Positions 24,285-33,314 of a stretch of DNA of 64,000 nt are shown one piece after another. A program made the translations under genes and the position numbers. The notes beneath the pieces are model-generated. The model was not told where the DNA came from and did no database searches. It saw nothing but the letters and a program-made list of their open reading frames with translations. Source of the stretch: Mesorhizobium loti (GTDB taxonomy: Bacteria; Pseudomonadota; Alphaproteobacteria; Rhizobiales; Rhizobiaceae); assembly GCA_002356515.1 (NCBI GenBank), contig AP017605.1:3100001-3164000 (forward strand), written 5' to 3'. Every line of letters starts with the position of its first letter. Position 1 is the stretch's first letter.

Positions 24285-25652
24285 ATGACGACCATGACCG
24301 CCGAGGAGATACTGTCGATCGAGGAACGTTACCCCCAGGTGTTCCGGCGGCCGCTGTACAAGCGCTTCGCGCCGCTCTTCCTGTTCGTCGGCATCCTGAC
24401 GTACCTCATCTATGTCCTATGGTTCTTCAGCCTGCCGCAAGTGCTGCGGGAATCGCACTGGGAGCGTCTGCCGCTCTTCCTCACACAATGGATCAGCTAC
24501 GATCTACAGCCCGAGTTCCGCCTCGACCAGCCGGAGATCACGCCAAAATACCCGCGCTTTTCCGCGCTTGGCGAAAACCCCAACCCCGACTGGGTGATCA
24601 GGAACCCGGACGGCACCTTCACCGTGCTGATCGACGGTCCGGCGAAATCCGTCACCTTCGACAAGGCGCAGGCAACGATCGTGGCCAATGGCGAAACGGT
24701 GCCGGTTGCGCTGAGCAGCGGCAAGCCGGTGATATCAGGCCCGGTGCCGGACTGGATCACCGCGCATGACGACGAGGTGGTCGCCAAGATGGGCTTCGTC
24801 GGCGAGGTGCGCGTCACCGTCGACCGCGTCAAGGTGCGCAAGCGCTTCCTCGGCTGGGCGAATTTCGTCTTCGACACACGCTCGCCTTTCTTCGGCAAAT
24901 CGGCCGGAGAAGTGGTCTCGCTGATCGTGTCCGGTCCTGAGCTGAAGCCGGGCACCTCGAACCTCGCGCTGGCCGGCGACAACATCTGGAACAACGCCCA
25001 GTGGCAACACGGCGACGTTTGGACGAAGCTTTTGCAGACCATCGTCATGGCGTTCCTGGGCACGCTGCTCGGCGGCATCGTCGCTTTCCCGCTTGCCTTC
25101 TTCGCCGCCCGTAACATCACGCCGAGCGGCGTGCTCAGTCAGGTCCTGAAACGCTTCTTCGACTTCATGCGCTCGGTCGACATGCTGATCTGGGCGCTGT
25201 TCTTCACCCGCGCCTTCGGCCCCGGTCCGCTGGCGGGCAGTGCCGCGATCTTCTTCACCGAGATCGGCACGCTCGGCAAAACCTACTCCGAGGCGCTGGA
25301 GAACATCGACGACAAGCCGCGCGAAGGTGTGTTGTCGACCGGCGCCAACGGCCTCCTGGTGCAGCGCTACGGCGTGATGCCGGAAGTGATACCGGTCTTC
25401 ATCAGCCAGACGCTCTACCAGTGGGAATCCAACACCAGGGGCGCCACCATCATCGGCGCCGTCGGCGCCGGCGGCATCGGCCTGAAACTGTGGGAAGCGA
25501 TGCGCACCAACTCCAACTGGGCCAACGTCTTCTACATGGTGCTGCTGATCCTGTTGGTCGTCTTCATCTTCGACAACATCTCCAACTTCCTGCGCCGCCG
25601 ACTGAGCCGGACGATCCACGACTACAACAGGCTGCAGGCCGAGCACGGTTAA
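24285..25652 (+). CDS. phnE: Phosphonate ABC transporter permease PhnE, second copy with large periplasmic insert
   Basis: 455 residues, about 150 longer than an ordinary PhnE. After a first membrane segment (about 29-48) comes a predicted soluble region (about 60-240). It is rich in beta-prone sequence (NPDGTFTVLIDGPAKSVTFD, VGEVRVTVDRVKVRKRF). The standard permease core follows (TIVMAFLGTLLGGIVAFPLAFFAARN, coupling loop EGVLSTGANGLLVQRYGVMPEVIP). The insert probably faces the periplasm and may contact PhnD. This is the last phn gene seen; phnM and phnN are absent. Confidence 0.92.
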   Translation: MTTMTAEEILSIEERYPQVFRRPLYKRFAPLFLFVGILTYLIYVLWFFSLPQVLRESHWERLPLFLTQWISYDLQPEFRLDQPEITPKYPRFSALGENPNPDWVIRNPDGTFTVLIDGPAKSVTFDKAQATIVANGETVPVALSSGKPVISGPVPDWITAHDDEVVAKMGFVGEVRVTVDRVKVRKRFLGWANFVFDTRSPFFGKSAGEVVSLIVSGPELKPGTSNLALAGDNIWNNAQWQHGDVWTKLLQTIVMAFLGTLLGGIVAFPLAFFAARNITPSGVLSQVLKRFFDFMRSVDMLIWALFFTRAFGPGPLAGSAAIFFTEIGTLGKTYSEALENIDDKPREGVLSTGANGLLVQRYGVMPEVIPVFISQTLYQWESNTRGATIIGAVGAGGIGLKLWEAMRTNSNWANVFYMVLLILLVVFIFDNISNFLRRRLSRTIHDYNRLQAEHG

Positions 25653-25699
25653 CCTTGTGACCCACAGGCGCGGGCATCGCATAGTGCCGCGCCATGGTT

Positions 25700-25861
25700 C
25701 GACCCCCACTCCGTCGAGCTGCGCTCGACACCTCTCCCCCGATCGACGGGGGAGAGGAAAGGCGCCAGGCTGTCCGAGCCGACACCTGTCCTTCTAGGCC
25801 GAGGCTTCGAGCCACCAGGCTCCCTTTCCTCTCCCTCCGGAGGGGGGAGAGGTGGCTCGGC
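25700..25861. repeat. Palindromic repeat family B, left part, interrupted by the IS
   Basis: GTTCGACCCCCACTCCGTCG and the self-paired GTCGAGCTGCGCTCGAC open the element. ACCTCTCCCCC and GGGGGAGAGG follow, then a mirrored block ending GAGGTGGCTCGGC. Its right end, AAGCCGAGACGGAGTGGGGG, is now found beyond the IS at 27191-27210. The IS therefore split a complete intergenic palindrome. Confidence 0.75.
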
Positions 25862-27185
25862 TGTCCGAACCGGATAGATAGGTAACAGAATGGACCGATA
25901 GCATGGGTGACAGTTTTCTTGTCCGCCGGAGGACCGGCGATGGTTTGGCGAGAGACTGGCATCATGGACGAGCGGCTACGGTTTGTTGTGGATTGCCTTG
26001 CGGGTGAGGAGACGATGAGTGCGCTTTGTGCGGGTTACGGCATCTCGCGCAAGAGCGGCTACAAATGGCTTGGGCGTTATCGGGAGTTTGGCCCGGAAGG
26101 TTTGCACGATCGGCCGCGAGCGCCGCTCAATCACGGCCGGGCGACGCCTTGGGATGTGGTGGAGCGGATCGTGGCTATGAAGGAGGTCCACCCGTTGTGG
26201 GGACCCAAGAAGATCATGGCCAGGCTCAAGCGTGCGGAGCCCTGCTGCGGCTGGCCTGCGGTCTCGACGGCCGGTGAGATTCTGAAGCGGCATGGACTTG
26301 TGGGGCGTAAGCGCAGGCGCTGGAAGGCGGCAGGCAATGGTCCATGGCCGAAAGCTTCAGAGCCGAACGCGGTGTGGACCGGGGACCACAAGGGCTGGTT
26401 CCGGACCCGTGACGGGTGGCGTTGTGAGCCGTTGACGGTGATGGATGCATCGAGCCGCTACCTTCTGGCGCTGGAAGCGACGGGTTCGACGGCGGACGCC
26501 GAGGCCTGGCCGGTGTTCGAGCGGCTGTTTGAAGAGCATGGGCTGCCGGATCGCTTCAGAAGCGACAATGGCCCACCCTTCGCATCGCCCGGCGTCACGG
26601 GTCTGACGCCGCTTGCGGCGCGCTTCATCAAGCTTGGCATCACGCTGGAGCGGATTGCGCCCGGCAAGCCGCAGCAGAACGGACGCCATGAGCGCTTTCA
26701 TCTGACCATGCTGCCGATGGCTAAGGAACCCGCGGTCGACAGAACAGCCCAGGGCCAAGCCTTCGAGGCCTTCCGGCGCAGCTACAATGAGGAACGCCCG
26801 CATGAGGCACTGGCCATGGACACCCCAGCCCAGCATTACCGCCCCTCACGGCGCGCCATGCCAAGAACGCCGCCCGAGCCCGATTATCCGGACGAGGCGG
26901 CGGTGCGCCGTGTGCGCCACAATGGCGAGATCAAGTGGAATGGCGGCTTCGTCTATGTCTCGCAAACACTGGCCGGCGAAGCGGTCGCCGCCGCAGAGAC
27001 CGAAGACGGCGAATGGATGCTCAGCTTCCATGCTCATCCGCTCGGCATCATCGACACCAGGCGCATGAAGCTTGTCCGTCGCAGCGCCGCGCCAACCAAA
27101 CCGCTTGGCGCTGCGACGGACGCATAGGGGGAGAACTGTTACCCATGTATCCGGTTTAAAGTGTTACCCATCTATCGGCTGGACA
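25862..27185 (+). mobile_element. IS481-family insertion sequence, complete, 1324 bp
   Basis: Long imperfect terminal inverted repeats of about 55 bp. The left end starts TGTCCGAACCGGATAGATAG and the right end, complemented, starts TGTCCAGCCGATAGATGGG. Both contain GGTAACA and CATGGGT(A/G)ACAGTT. The 4 bp CGGC at 25858-25861 and again at 27186-27189 is the target duplication. It encodes one transposase and inserted in a palindromic repeat after the phn genes. Confidence 0.88.
25940..27127 (+). CDS. IS481-family transposase (DDE integrase core)
   Basis: About 395 residues from ATG 25940; GTG 25907 and ATG 25964 are alternatives. The N-terminal helix-turn-helix carries MSALCAGYGISRKSGYKWLGRYREFG. 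The rve catalytic core has D in VWTGDHKGWF, D in RSDNGPPFAS and E in QQNGRHERFH. A C-terminal beta domain follows. The frame is intact, so the element may be active. The transposase would act on the terminal repeats at 25862 and 27185. Confidence 0.93.
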   Translation: MVWRETGIMDERLRFVVDCLAGEETMSALCAGYGISRKSGYKWLGRYREFGPEGLHDRPRAPLNHGRATPWDVVERIVAMKEVHPLWGPKKIMARLKRAEPCCGWPAVSTAGEILKRHGLVGRKRRRWKAAGNGPWPKASEPNAVWTGDHKGWFRTRDGWRCEPLTVMDASSRYLLALEATGSTADAEAWPVFERLFEEHGLPDRFRSDNGPPFASPGVTGLTPLAARFIKLGITLERIAPGKPQQNGRHERFHLTMLPMAKEPAVDRTAQGQAFEAFRRSYNEERPHEALAMDTPAQHYRPSRRAMPRTPPEPDYPDEAAVRRVRHNGEIKWNGGFVYVSQTLAGEAVAAAETEDGEWMLSFHAHPLGIIDTRRMKLVRRSAAPTKPLGAATDA

Positions 27186-27329
27186 CGGCAAAGCCGAGAC
27201 GGAGTGGGGGAACCACTCGGCAATCGCCGCGAACGCAAATAGAAAATGGACAAGGCTCAACATTGGCTCGCCTCGCGCCAAGGGTCGCCGACGCAGTCTT
27301 CTTTGCGTCACCCTCACCCGACCAGGGCG

Positions 27330-28181
27330 CTAAGCCGCCTTCTTCCACCCGTTCCTGATATGCTTGTACCCCTCCCGGTACACCGCCTCCGGCGTCTCCG
27401 CGAAATCGCGCCACACCTTCGTCGCCGCCGCCAGGTCCTTCAGCGACCGGCCAAACGACTCGATCGTCAGCCAGTCGTCATAACCGCTCTTGCGGATCGC
27501 CGCGAACGTCTCTTTCCATGGGATGTTGCCGCGCCCCGGCACGCCGCGATCGTTCTCCGATATGTGGATGTGCACGACATTCCTGCGATGCTTCGTATAG
27601 GCGCCGATCGGGTCGGCCTCCTCGATATTGGCATGAAAAGTGTCGTACATCGCCTTGATGTGTGGTCGGCCGACGGCATCGATGTGCTCCGACAGGTCCG
27701 CCATCGTGTTGAAGAGATAACATTCGAAGCGGTTCAGAGCCTCCAGCCCGATGGTCACGTTGCGCTTGCCGGCATGGTCGCCGATGGCGCGCTGCGAGGC
27801 GACGGAACGGTTCTTCTCGGCGGGTGTCGGCCCGCTGCCGGAAAAGGCGCCGAGCGTCGAATGCAGCGGCCCGCTAAGCGTCCTGGCGCCGAGCGCATCG
27901 GCGCAATCGACAGCCCATTTCATGTAAGCGATACCGGCCTTGCGCGTTGCCGCATCCGGCGAGATCAGGTTCATCGAGGGATCGCCCATCGCCGAGACCG
28001 CGGTCCGCTCCAGCCCGATGCGGTCGAGCAGGTCGCCAAGCTTTTTGTAGTCGTCTGGCGTGCCGGCGAAAATCGGTATCTCGACACCGTCGAAACCCGT
28101 CGCCTTGATGTCGCGAAGCAGCGGCTCGTGTTTTTTCGAGACGCTGGTCGTCCACAAGAACATGCACATGCCGATTTTCAT
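27330..28181 (-). CDS. TIM-barrel sugar isomerase/epimerase (ketose 3-epimerase-like)
   Basis: 283 residues from the ATG at 28181, which has GGGGAGGGG upstream. Metal-site residues of the tagatose/psicose 3-epimerase fold are visible: E in IGLEALNRFE, D in MYDTFHANIEE, H in HIHISENDRG and E in LTIESFGR. It probably isomerises or epimerises a ketose or keto-inositol. It is transcribed with the Gfo/Idh/MocA gene and another TIM-barrel gene upstream, separated by repeats. The exact substrate is unknown. Confidence 0.85.
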   Translation of the reverse strand: MKIGMCMFLWTTSVSKKHEPLLRDIKATGFDGVEIPIFAGTPDDYKKLGDLLDRIGLERTAVSAMGDPSMNLISPDAATRKAGIAYMKWAVDCADALGARTLSGPLHSTLGAFSGSGPTPAEKNRSVASQRAIGDHAGKRNVTIGLEALNRFECYLFNTMADLSEHIDAVGRPHIKAMYDTFHANIEEADPIGAYTKHRRNVVHIHISENDRGVPGRGNIPWKETFAAIRKSGYDDWLTIESFGRSLKDLAAATKVWRDFAETPEAVYREGYKHIRNGWKKAA

Positions 28182-28239
28182 CGACGCCCCTCCCCCATTT
28201 GATGGCGCGTTCTGGCTGTCCCCGCCAGCTTCGCGCAAA

Positions 28240-28390
28240 CTCCCCCTCATCCGGCCGCTCCGCGGCCACCTTCTCCCCGAGGGGAGAAGAGATTTAGCGT
28301 TGGCGCCGGCACCTCCTCTCCCCTCGGGGAGAGGTCGGATTGCCCCGAATTGCCCTTTGCAATTCGGCTGGCAATCCGGGTGAGGGGGAG
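28240..28390. repeat. Intergenic palindromic repeat (family C)
   Basis: Starts CTCCCCCTCA (28240-28249) and ends TGAGGGGGAG (28381-28390). Internal pairs include GGCCGCTCCGCGGCC and the CTTCTCCCCGAGGGGAGAAG hairpin. It lies between the 27330 and 28401 genes and could shape the mRNA between them. Confidence 0.75.
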
Positions 28391-28400
28391 GCGCGCGCGA

Positions 28401-29588
28401 CTACAGTTTCGTCCACGCTCCGTTCTTCTTCGACGACTTCACGCAGGCCTCGATGAAGGCCATGCCTTCGACGCCGTCGTGGATGGTCGGGAAGACGACA
28501 TCCTTTGCCGGTTTGCCACCCTTCTTGCGCGCCGCGCGGATGGCGCGTGCAGCCTCCTGGTAGATGTTGGCGAAACCTTCGAGATAGCCTTCCGGGTGGC
28601 CAGATGGCACGCGGCTGACGCGGCCCGCCACCGGCAACGCCCCGGCGCCGTTGCGGGTGATCAGCTGCTTGGGTTGGCCGAACGGCGTGTACCAGAGATA
28701 GTTCGGATCAGCCTGCACCCATTCCAGCCCACCCTTCGAGCCATAGATGCGCAGCTTCAGCCCGTTCTCATGGCCCGGCGCCACCTGGCTGGCCCAGATC
28801 ATGCCCTTGGCCGGATGCGTCTTGCCGGTGGGCTTGAAGCGCAGCATGACGTTGACATTGTCGTCGAGCAGACGCCCCGGCACGAAGGCATCAAGATCGG
28901 CCGACAGCGAATCCAGTTCCAGCCCAGAGACGAAGCGGGCGAGATTGTAGGCATGGGTGCCGATGTCGCCCAGCGCACCGCCCGCCCCCGCCTGTTTCGG
29001 ATCACCGCGCCATGAGGCCTGCTTCTGGCCGGTGGCGGCGAGATCCTCGGTCAGCCAGTCCTGCGGATATTCCGACTGCACGATGCGGATGTCGCCAAGC
29101 ACGCCCTTGGCCACCATTTCGCGTGCCTGCCGCACCATCGGATAGGCGGTGTAATTGTGGGTCAGCACGAACACCTTGCCGGTTTTCTCGACGACCGCGG
29201 CGAGCCTTTTCGCCTCGGCCAGTGTCGTTGCCAACGGTTTGTCGCAGATCACGTGGATGCCGGCCTCGAGGAAGGCCTTGGCAGCCGGCACGTGGACATT
29301 GTTAGGCGTGACGATGGCCACCGCCTCGATGCCGTCAGGGCGCTTGGCTTCGGCCTTGGCCATCTCGGCATAAGAAGCGTAGCTGCGGTCCGGATCGAGC
29401 CCGAGTTCGGCCGCCGAGGCCTTGGCGCGCTCGGGGTTCGCCGATAGCGCACCAGCCACCAGCACGAACTCATTGTCCAGACGCGCCGCGATGCGGTGCA
29501 CCGCACCGATGAAGGCGCCTTGCCCGCCACCGACCATGCCATAGCGGATCGGGCCGCCTCCCGTTTCCGACTTCGATGCGCCGACCAT
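28401..29588 (-). CDS. Gfo/Idh/MocA-family NAD(P)-dependent sugar dehydrogenase
   Basis: 395 residues. It has a Rossmann motif GMVGGGQGAFIGAVHR near residue 17 and the family EKP-type motif as CDKPLATT (K in the catalytic position). The substrate domain carries GDIGTHAYNLARFVSG, giving D and H of the catalytic set. Relatives oxidise inositol, glucoside or 3-keto sugars. It sits between two TIM-barrel epimerase genes on the same strand, the usual pairing for oxidation/isomerisation of a ring sugar. The ATG at 29588 has a weak ribosome site. Confidence 0.88.
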   Translation of the reverse strand: MVGASKSETGGGPIRYGMVGGGQGAFIGAVHRIAARLDNEFVLVAGALSANPERAKASAAELGLDPDRSYASYAEMAKAEAKRPDGIEAVAIVTPNNVHVPAAKAFLEAGIHVICDKPLATTLAEAKRLAAVVEKTGKVFVLTHNYTAYPMVRQAREMVAKGVLGDIRIVQSEYPQDWLTEDLAATGQKQASWRGDPKQAGAGGALGDIGTHAYNLARFVSGLELDSLSADLDAFVPGRLLDDNVNVMLRFKPTGKTHPAKGMIWASQVAPGHENGLKLRIYGSKGGLEWVQADPNYLWYTPFGQPKQLITRNGAGALPVAGRVSRVPSGHPEGYLEGFANIYQEAARAIRAARKKGGKPAKDVVFPTIHDGVEGMAFIEACVKSSKKNGAWTKL

Positions 29589-29611
29589 GTTTTTTCTCCT
29601 GGCTGTTGCTC

Positions 29612-29728
29612 ACCTCCCCCTTGAAGGAGGTCGATCCGCGCAGCGGATCGGGTGGGGTCGTAGAGGTGGAGCTCGGCCTGAACCGACCCACCCGGCCCTT
29701 CGGGCCACCCTCCCCTCGAGGGGGAGGG
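29612..29728. repeat. Intergenic palindromic repeat (family D)
   Basis: Bounded by ACCTCCCCCTTGAAGGAGG and CCCTCCCCTCGAGGGGGAGGG. CGATCCGC/GCGGATCG and GGTGGGGTCG/CGACCCACC lie inside. It occupies the gap between the Gfo/Idh/MocA gene and the upstream TIM-barrel gene. Confidence 0.7.
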
Positions 29729-29737
29729 AAAGTAGCG

Positions 29738-30793
29738 CTAGATACCCATCATGGCGCGCAGCAGCTTCTTGTCCGTGGTGCCGCTGGCAAAATCGTCGAA
29801 TGCCCTTTCCGTCACGCGGATGATGTGATGCTGGATGAAAGGCGCGCCTTCGGCCGCGCCGTCTTCGGGATGCTTCAGGCAGCACTCCCATTCCAGCACC
29901 GCCCAGGAATCATAATTGTACTGCGTCAGCTTGGAGAAGATGCCGCCGAAATCCACCTGCCCGTCGCCGAGCGAGCGGAAGCGGCCGGCGCGGTTGGTCC
30001 AGCTCTGATAGCCGGAATAGACGCCTTGCCGACCGGTCGGATTGAACTCGGCGTCCTTGACGTGGAACGCCTTGATGCGCTCGTGATAGATGTCGATGAA
30101 TTCGAGATAGTCGAGCTGCTGCAGCAGGAAGTGCGACGGGTCGTAGTTGATGTTGCAGCGCTTGTGGCCGCCGACTGCATCAAGGAACATCTCGAAGGTC
30201 GCGCCGTCGAACACGTCCTCGGAGGGGTGAATTTCGTAGCCGACATCGACGCCATTGTCCTCATAGACATCGAGGATCGGCTTCCAGCGTTTGCCGAGTT
30301 CGCCAAAGGCCTCCTCGATCAGTCCGGCCGGCCGCTGCGGGAAGGGATACAGGTAAGGGAAAGCCAGCGAGCCCGTGAACGACACCGAAGCGTTCAGTCC
30401 GAGATTGCGCGATGCCTTGGCGCCGAACTTCATCTGTTCGACCGCCCATTTCTGCCGCGCCTTCGGATTGTTGTGGACCGAGGGCGGCGCGAAACCGTCC
30501 ATCTGGGCGTCATAGGCCGGGTGCACCGCCACCAACTGCCCCTGCAGATGCGTCGACAATTCCGTGATCTCGACGCCGGCATCGGCACAGATGCCCTTCA
30601 CCTCGTCGCAATAGGCCTTGGAAGAGGCCGCTTTTTTGAGATCGAACAGGCGCGCGTCCCAGGTCGGGATCTGCACGCCTTTGTAGCCGAGACCGGCGGC
30701 CCATTTGGTGATCGAGGCCAGCGAATTGAATGGCGCTGCGTCACCCGCGAACTGCGCCAGAAACAGTCCAGGGCCCTTCATTGTCGTCGGCAT
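29738..30793 (-). CDS. TIM-barrel sugar phosphate isomerase/epimerase-like protein
   Basis: 351 residues. GGAGG abuts an ATG at 30799, whereas the in-frame ATG at 30793 has the proper 6 base gap, so 30793 is preferred. AP endonuclease 2-like TIM barrel: E in VGYEIHPSEDVFDG, D and H in NYDPSHFLLQQ, H in AFHVKDAEF and E in AVLEWECCL are candidate metal ligands. It is the first gene of the leftward operon. Its promoter is predicted to be covered by the operator at 30898. The substrate is unknown. Confidence 0.85.
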   Translation of the reverse strand: MPTTMKGPGLFLAQFAGDAAPFNSLASITKWAAGLGYKGVQIPTWDARLFDLKKAASSKAYCDEVKGICADAGVEITELSTHLQGQLVAVHPAYDAQMDGFAPPSVHNNPKARQKWAVEQMKFGAKASRNLGLNASVSFTGSLAFPYLYPFPQRPAGLIEEAFGELGKRWKPILDVYEDNGVDVGYEIHPSEDVFDGATFEMFLDAVGGHKRCNINYDPSHFLLQQLDYLEFIDIYHERIKAFHVKDAEFNPTGRQGVYSGYQSWTNRAGRFRSLGDGQVDFGGIFSKLTQYNYDSWAVLEWECCLKHPEDGAAEGAPFIQHHIIRVTERAFDDFASGTTDKKLLRAMMGI

Positions 30794-31194
30794 CGGCATC
30801 CTCCCTCATTGTGTCGCGACCAAGCATAGCGCCGATTGGAAGCAGGGCCAGCCATTTTGGTCTTTTCGCACCGGGCGCTTTGCAGGCACTGCCATTCTGG
30901 TATTACCAAATAGCGAAATTTGGTCAAGCCTAACAATGCACCGGCAAAGCCCTCGGCACATCTGAAGTATCGGCATATATCGCAATACAATCAATGGAGT
31001 AATTCGCACAAAAAGTTGCGCCTCTGCGCTTCTTGCCGTTCCAGGCAATTTGCTGTAGACCTCGCTTCAGGCCCAATTGGTCGAACCAGTTTGCGAGAAA
31101 AGGCTGGGGATGCCTTGGGGAGGAACCCTTGCGTCGCCTTTCGGCGATGCATGTCGCAGGCAAACCATACGGACGAATTTGGGAAGGACAGACC
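30794..31194. promoter_or_regulatory. Divergent promoter region with FadR-type operator
   Basis: For the leftward operon, TTGACC (complement of 30922-30927) and TAATAC (complement of 30900-30905) are 16 bp apart. The dyad TGGTATTACCA (30898-30908, inside TCTGGTATTACCAA) covers the -10. A further half-site TTGGTC lies at 30920-30925. The remaining 270 bp before the rightward gene at 31195 holds no clear gene or other motif. Confidence 0.65.
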
Positions 31195-32082
31195 ATGCAT
31201 CTTTCGACGCACAACTGGATGCGTGCGGAGCCGTTGGAGACGACGCTCAAGCGCATCAAGAAGTTCGGCTATGAGTCGATCGAGATTTCCGGTGAGCCCG
31301 ACCAGTACAAGACCAAGGAGACGCGGGCACTCTTGAAGGAGCATGGCATCCGTTGCTGGGGCGCGGTGACCTTGATGCTGGGCGAACGCAACCTTGCCGC
31401 CAAGAACCAGGGCCAGCGCGAGCGCTCGGTGCAGTACGTCAAGGACGTGCTGACCATGGTCAGCGAGCTTGACGGCGAGATCATCACGCTTGTCCCCGCG
31501 ACCGTCGGCAAAGTGGTGCCGGACGGTACCGAGGAGGAGGAATGGAAGTGGGTGGTCGACGCGACCCGCGAGTGCTTCACCCACGCCAAGAAGGTCGGCG
31601 TCAAGATCGCCGTCGAGCCGCTCAACCGCTTCGAAACCTATCTGTTCAATCGCGGCGCCCAGGCGCTGGCGCTGGCCGACGCGGTCAGCCCCGAATGCGG
31701 CGTCTGCCTCGACGCCTACCACATCCATATGGAGGAATTTAACGTCCATGACGCCATCCGTCAGGTCGGAAAGCGCCTGTTCGACTTCCATGTCGCCGAC
31801 AACAACCGCTTCGCCGCCGGCCTCGGCCAGATCGACTGGCCCAGGATCGTCGCCACCTTGAAGGAAGTCGGCTACGACGGTGCATTGACCAACGAGTTCG
31901 TCGCCCCGGTCGACCGCACGCCGGCAGCGCCCTATCCCGACATGGTCGAGCGCCACCCGGTCGATATCTCGCCTGAGCAGCTGAAGTTCATCCAGGACCA
32001 CGGCTCCAGTGTGCTCACCGAAAAATTCTACACCGACCAGATGCGCATCACCGCCGAAACGCTGCTGCCGCTGATCAAGTAG
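31195..32082 (+). CDS. TIM-barrel sugar isomerase/epimerase, second divergent operon
   Basis: 295 residues from the ATG at 31195 (GGGAAGGA upstream). Metal-site residues: E in IAVEPLNRFE, D in CLDAYHIHMEE, H in FDFHVADNNRF and E in LTNEFVAP. It resembles ketose 3-epimerases and hydroxypyruvate-isomerase-like proteins. It is the first gene of a rightward set with an enolase-superfamily enzyme, a GntR regulator and a 2-hydroxyacid dehydrogenase. It shares its control region with the leftward operon. Confidence 0.86.
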   Translation: MHLSTHNWMRAEPLETTLKRIKKFGYESIEISGEPDQYKTKETRALLKEHGIRCWGAVTLMLGERNLAAKNQGQRERSVQYVKDVLTMVSELDGEIITLVPATVGKVVPDGTEEEEWKWVVDATRECFTHAKKVGVKIAVEPLNRFETYLFNRGAQALALADAVSPECGVCLDAYHIHMEEFNVHDAIRQVGKRLFDFHVADNNRFAAGLGQIDWPRIVATLKEVGYDGALTNEFVAPVDRTPAAPYPDMVERHPVDISPEQLKFIQDHGSSVLTEKFYTDQMRITAETLLPLIK

Positions 32083-32142
32083 TCGACGTCTGTTGGGAAA
32101 TTCGCCTTTCCGCCCTGACCGGCGGCAGGGCCGGGGAAGAAT

Positions 32143-33312
32143 ATGCGCATCAAGACCGTCCAAGCCTGGTGGGTCCGCATCCCGATCGAAGCCGCGCGGC
32201 AGCACCGCAGCGACTTCGGCCATGTGACGACCTTCGACGCCGCCATCCTGCGCATCGAAACCGATGACGGGCTCATCGGCTGGGGCGAAGGCAAGAACGC
32301 CGCCGGCAGCGCCGGCAGCTACGGCGCCCTTGTCCATATGCTGAACCATGAGGTCGGGCCGCAGTTGATCGGCCGTGATCCGGCCGATATCGGCATCATT
32401 TGGGAGATGCTCTACAATGGCGTGCGCCACGACAGCGCCGCGCGCGCCGGCCACGCCATGCCGCAACTGGCGCGGCGGGGCATGAGCATCGCCGCCATCA
32501 GCGCTGTCGACATCGCGCTCTGGGATATCCTCGGCAAGTCGCTCGGCCAGCCGGTCTGGCGACTGCTCGGCGGCCGCAAGGTCGATCGCATGCAGGCCTA
32601 TGCCTCGGGCGGCTGGGCCTCAGCCGATGCCATAGGCGAGCAGTTGAAATCCTACATCGCCCGGGGCGGCTTCAAGGCGCTGAAGATGCGGGTCGGCGCC
32701 ATGGATGGCGCAGCACACATTTCCGCTGCCCGTGTCCGTGCCGCGCGCCAGGCGCTCGGCCCCGATGTCGAGCTGATGGTCGACGCTCACGGCACCTATA
32801 CGGTTGCCGAAGCCAAACGCTTCATCCATCTCGTCGGCGACCTCGATCTCGCCTGGTTCGAGGAACCCGTGATCGCCGACGACAAGCCGGGCATGGCGGA
32901 GGTGCGCGCCTCCGGTACCGTGCCGATCGCCACCGGCGAAAGCGAGGCGACGCGCTATGCTTTCCGCGACCTCGCAATGCTCAAGGCCGCCGACATCTTC
33001 CAGCCCGATCCCGCCTTTTGCGGCGGCATCAGTGAGGCGATGAAGATCGGCACCATCGCCAGTGCCTTCAACCTGCGCTTCGCGCCGCATCTGTGGGCCG
33101 GCGCCCCCTGCTTCTTCGCCGGCTTGCATGTCTGCGCCGCCTCGCCATCGAGTTTCACCGTCGAATATTCGCTTGGCGCCAACCCGATGATCCACGATCT
33201 GATCGAAGAGACTGTCGAAGCTAGGGACGGTATGATAGCGATCCCGGAAAAGCCCGGATTGGGGTTCACCGTTTCAGAGCGATTCCTGGAGGCGCACGCG
33301 CAACGCAATTGA
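32143..33312 (+). CDS. Mandelate racemase/muconate lactonizing (enolase superfamily) sugar-acid dehydratase-like enzyme
   Basis: 389 residues. The N-terminal capping domain has TDDGLIGWGEG. In the barrel, FKALKMRVG gives a K-x-R catalytic pair. Metal ligands are D in LMVDAHGTY, E in WFEEPV and E in ATGESE; FAPHLWAG provides the late His. Family enzymes remove a proton next to a carboxylate, most often dehydrating sugar acids. It is next to an epimerase and regulator, which fits. The substrate is undetermined. The stop overlaps a possible TTG start of the next gene. Confidence 0.88.
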   Translation: MRIKTVQAWWVRIPIEAARQHRSDFGHVTTFDAAILRIETDDGLIGWGEGKNAAGSAGSYGALVHMLNHEVGPQLIGRDPADIGIIWEMLYNGVRHDSAARAGHAMPQLARRGMSIAAISAVDIALWDILGKSLGQPVWRLLGGRKVDRMQAYASGGWASADAIGEQLKSYIARGGFKALKMRVGAMDGAAHISAARVRAARQALGPDVELMVDAHGTYTVAEAKRFIHLVGDLDLAWFEEPVIADDKPGMAEVRASGTVPIATGESEATRYAFRDLAMLKAADIFQPDPAFCGGISEAMKIGTIASAFNLRFAPHLWAGAPCFFAGLHVCAASPSSFTVEYSLGANPMIHDLIEETVEARDGMIAIPEKPGLGFTVSERFLEAHAQRN

Positions 33313-33314
33313 CG

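Noticed and set aside
28240..28390. Possible CRISPR-like array of C-rich repeats
   Set aside because: The repeats are arms of one palindrome, with no regular spacers and no cas genes.
29576..30829. 417-codon plus-strand frame
   Set aside because: Antisense of the TIM-barrel gene at 29738-30793, running also through a palindromic repeat; no recognisable domain.
30991..32466. 491-codon minus-strand frame
   Set aside because: It spans the antisense of two good genes (31195 and 32143) and the control region between divergent operons.
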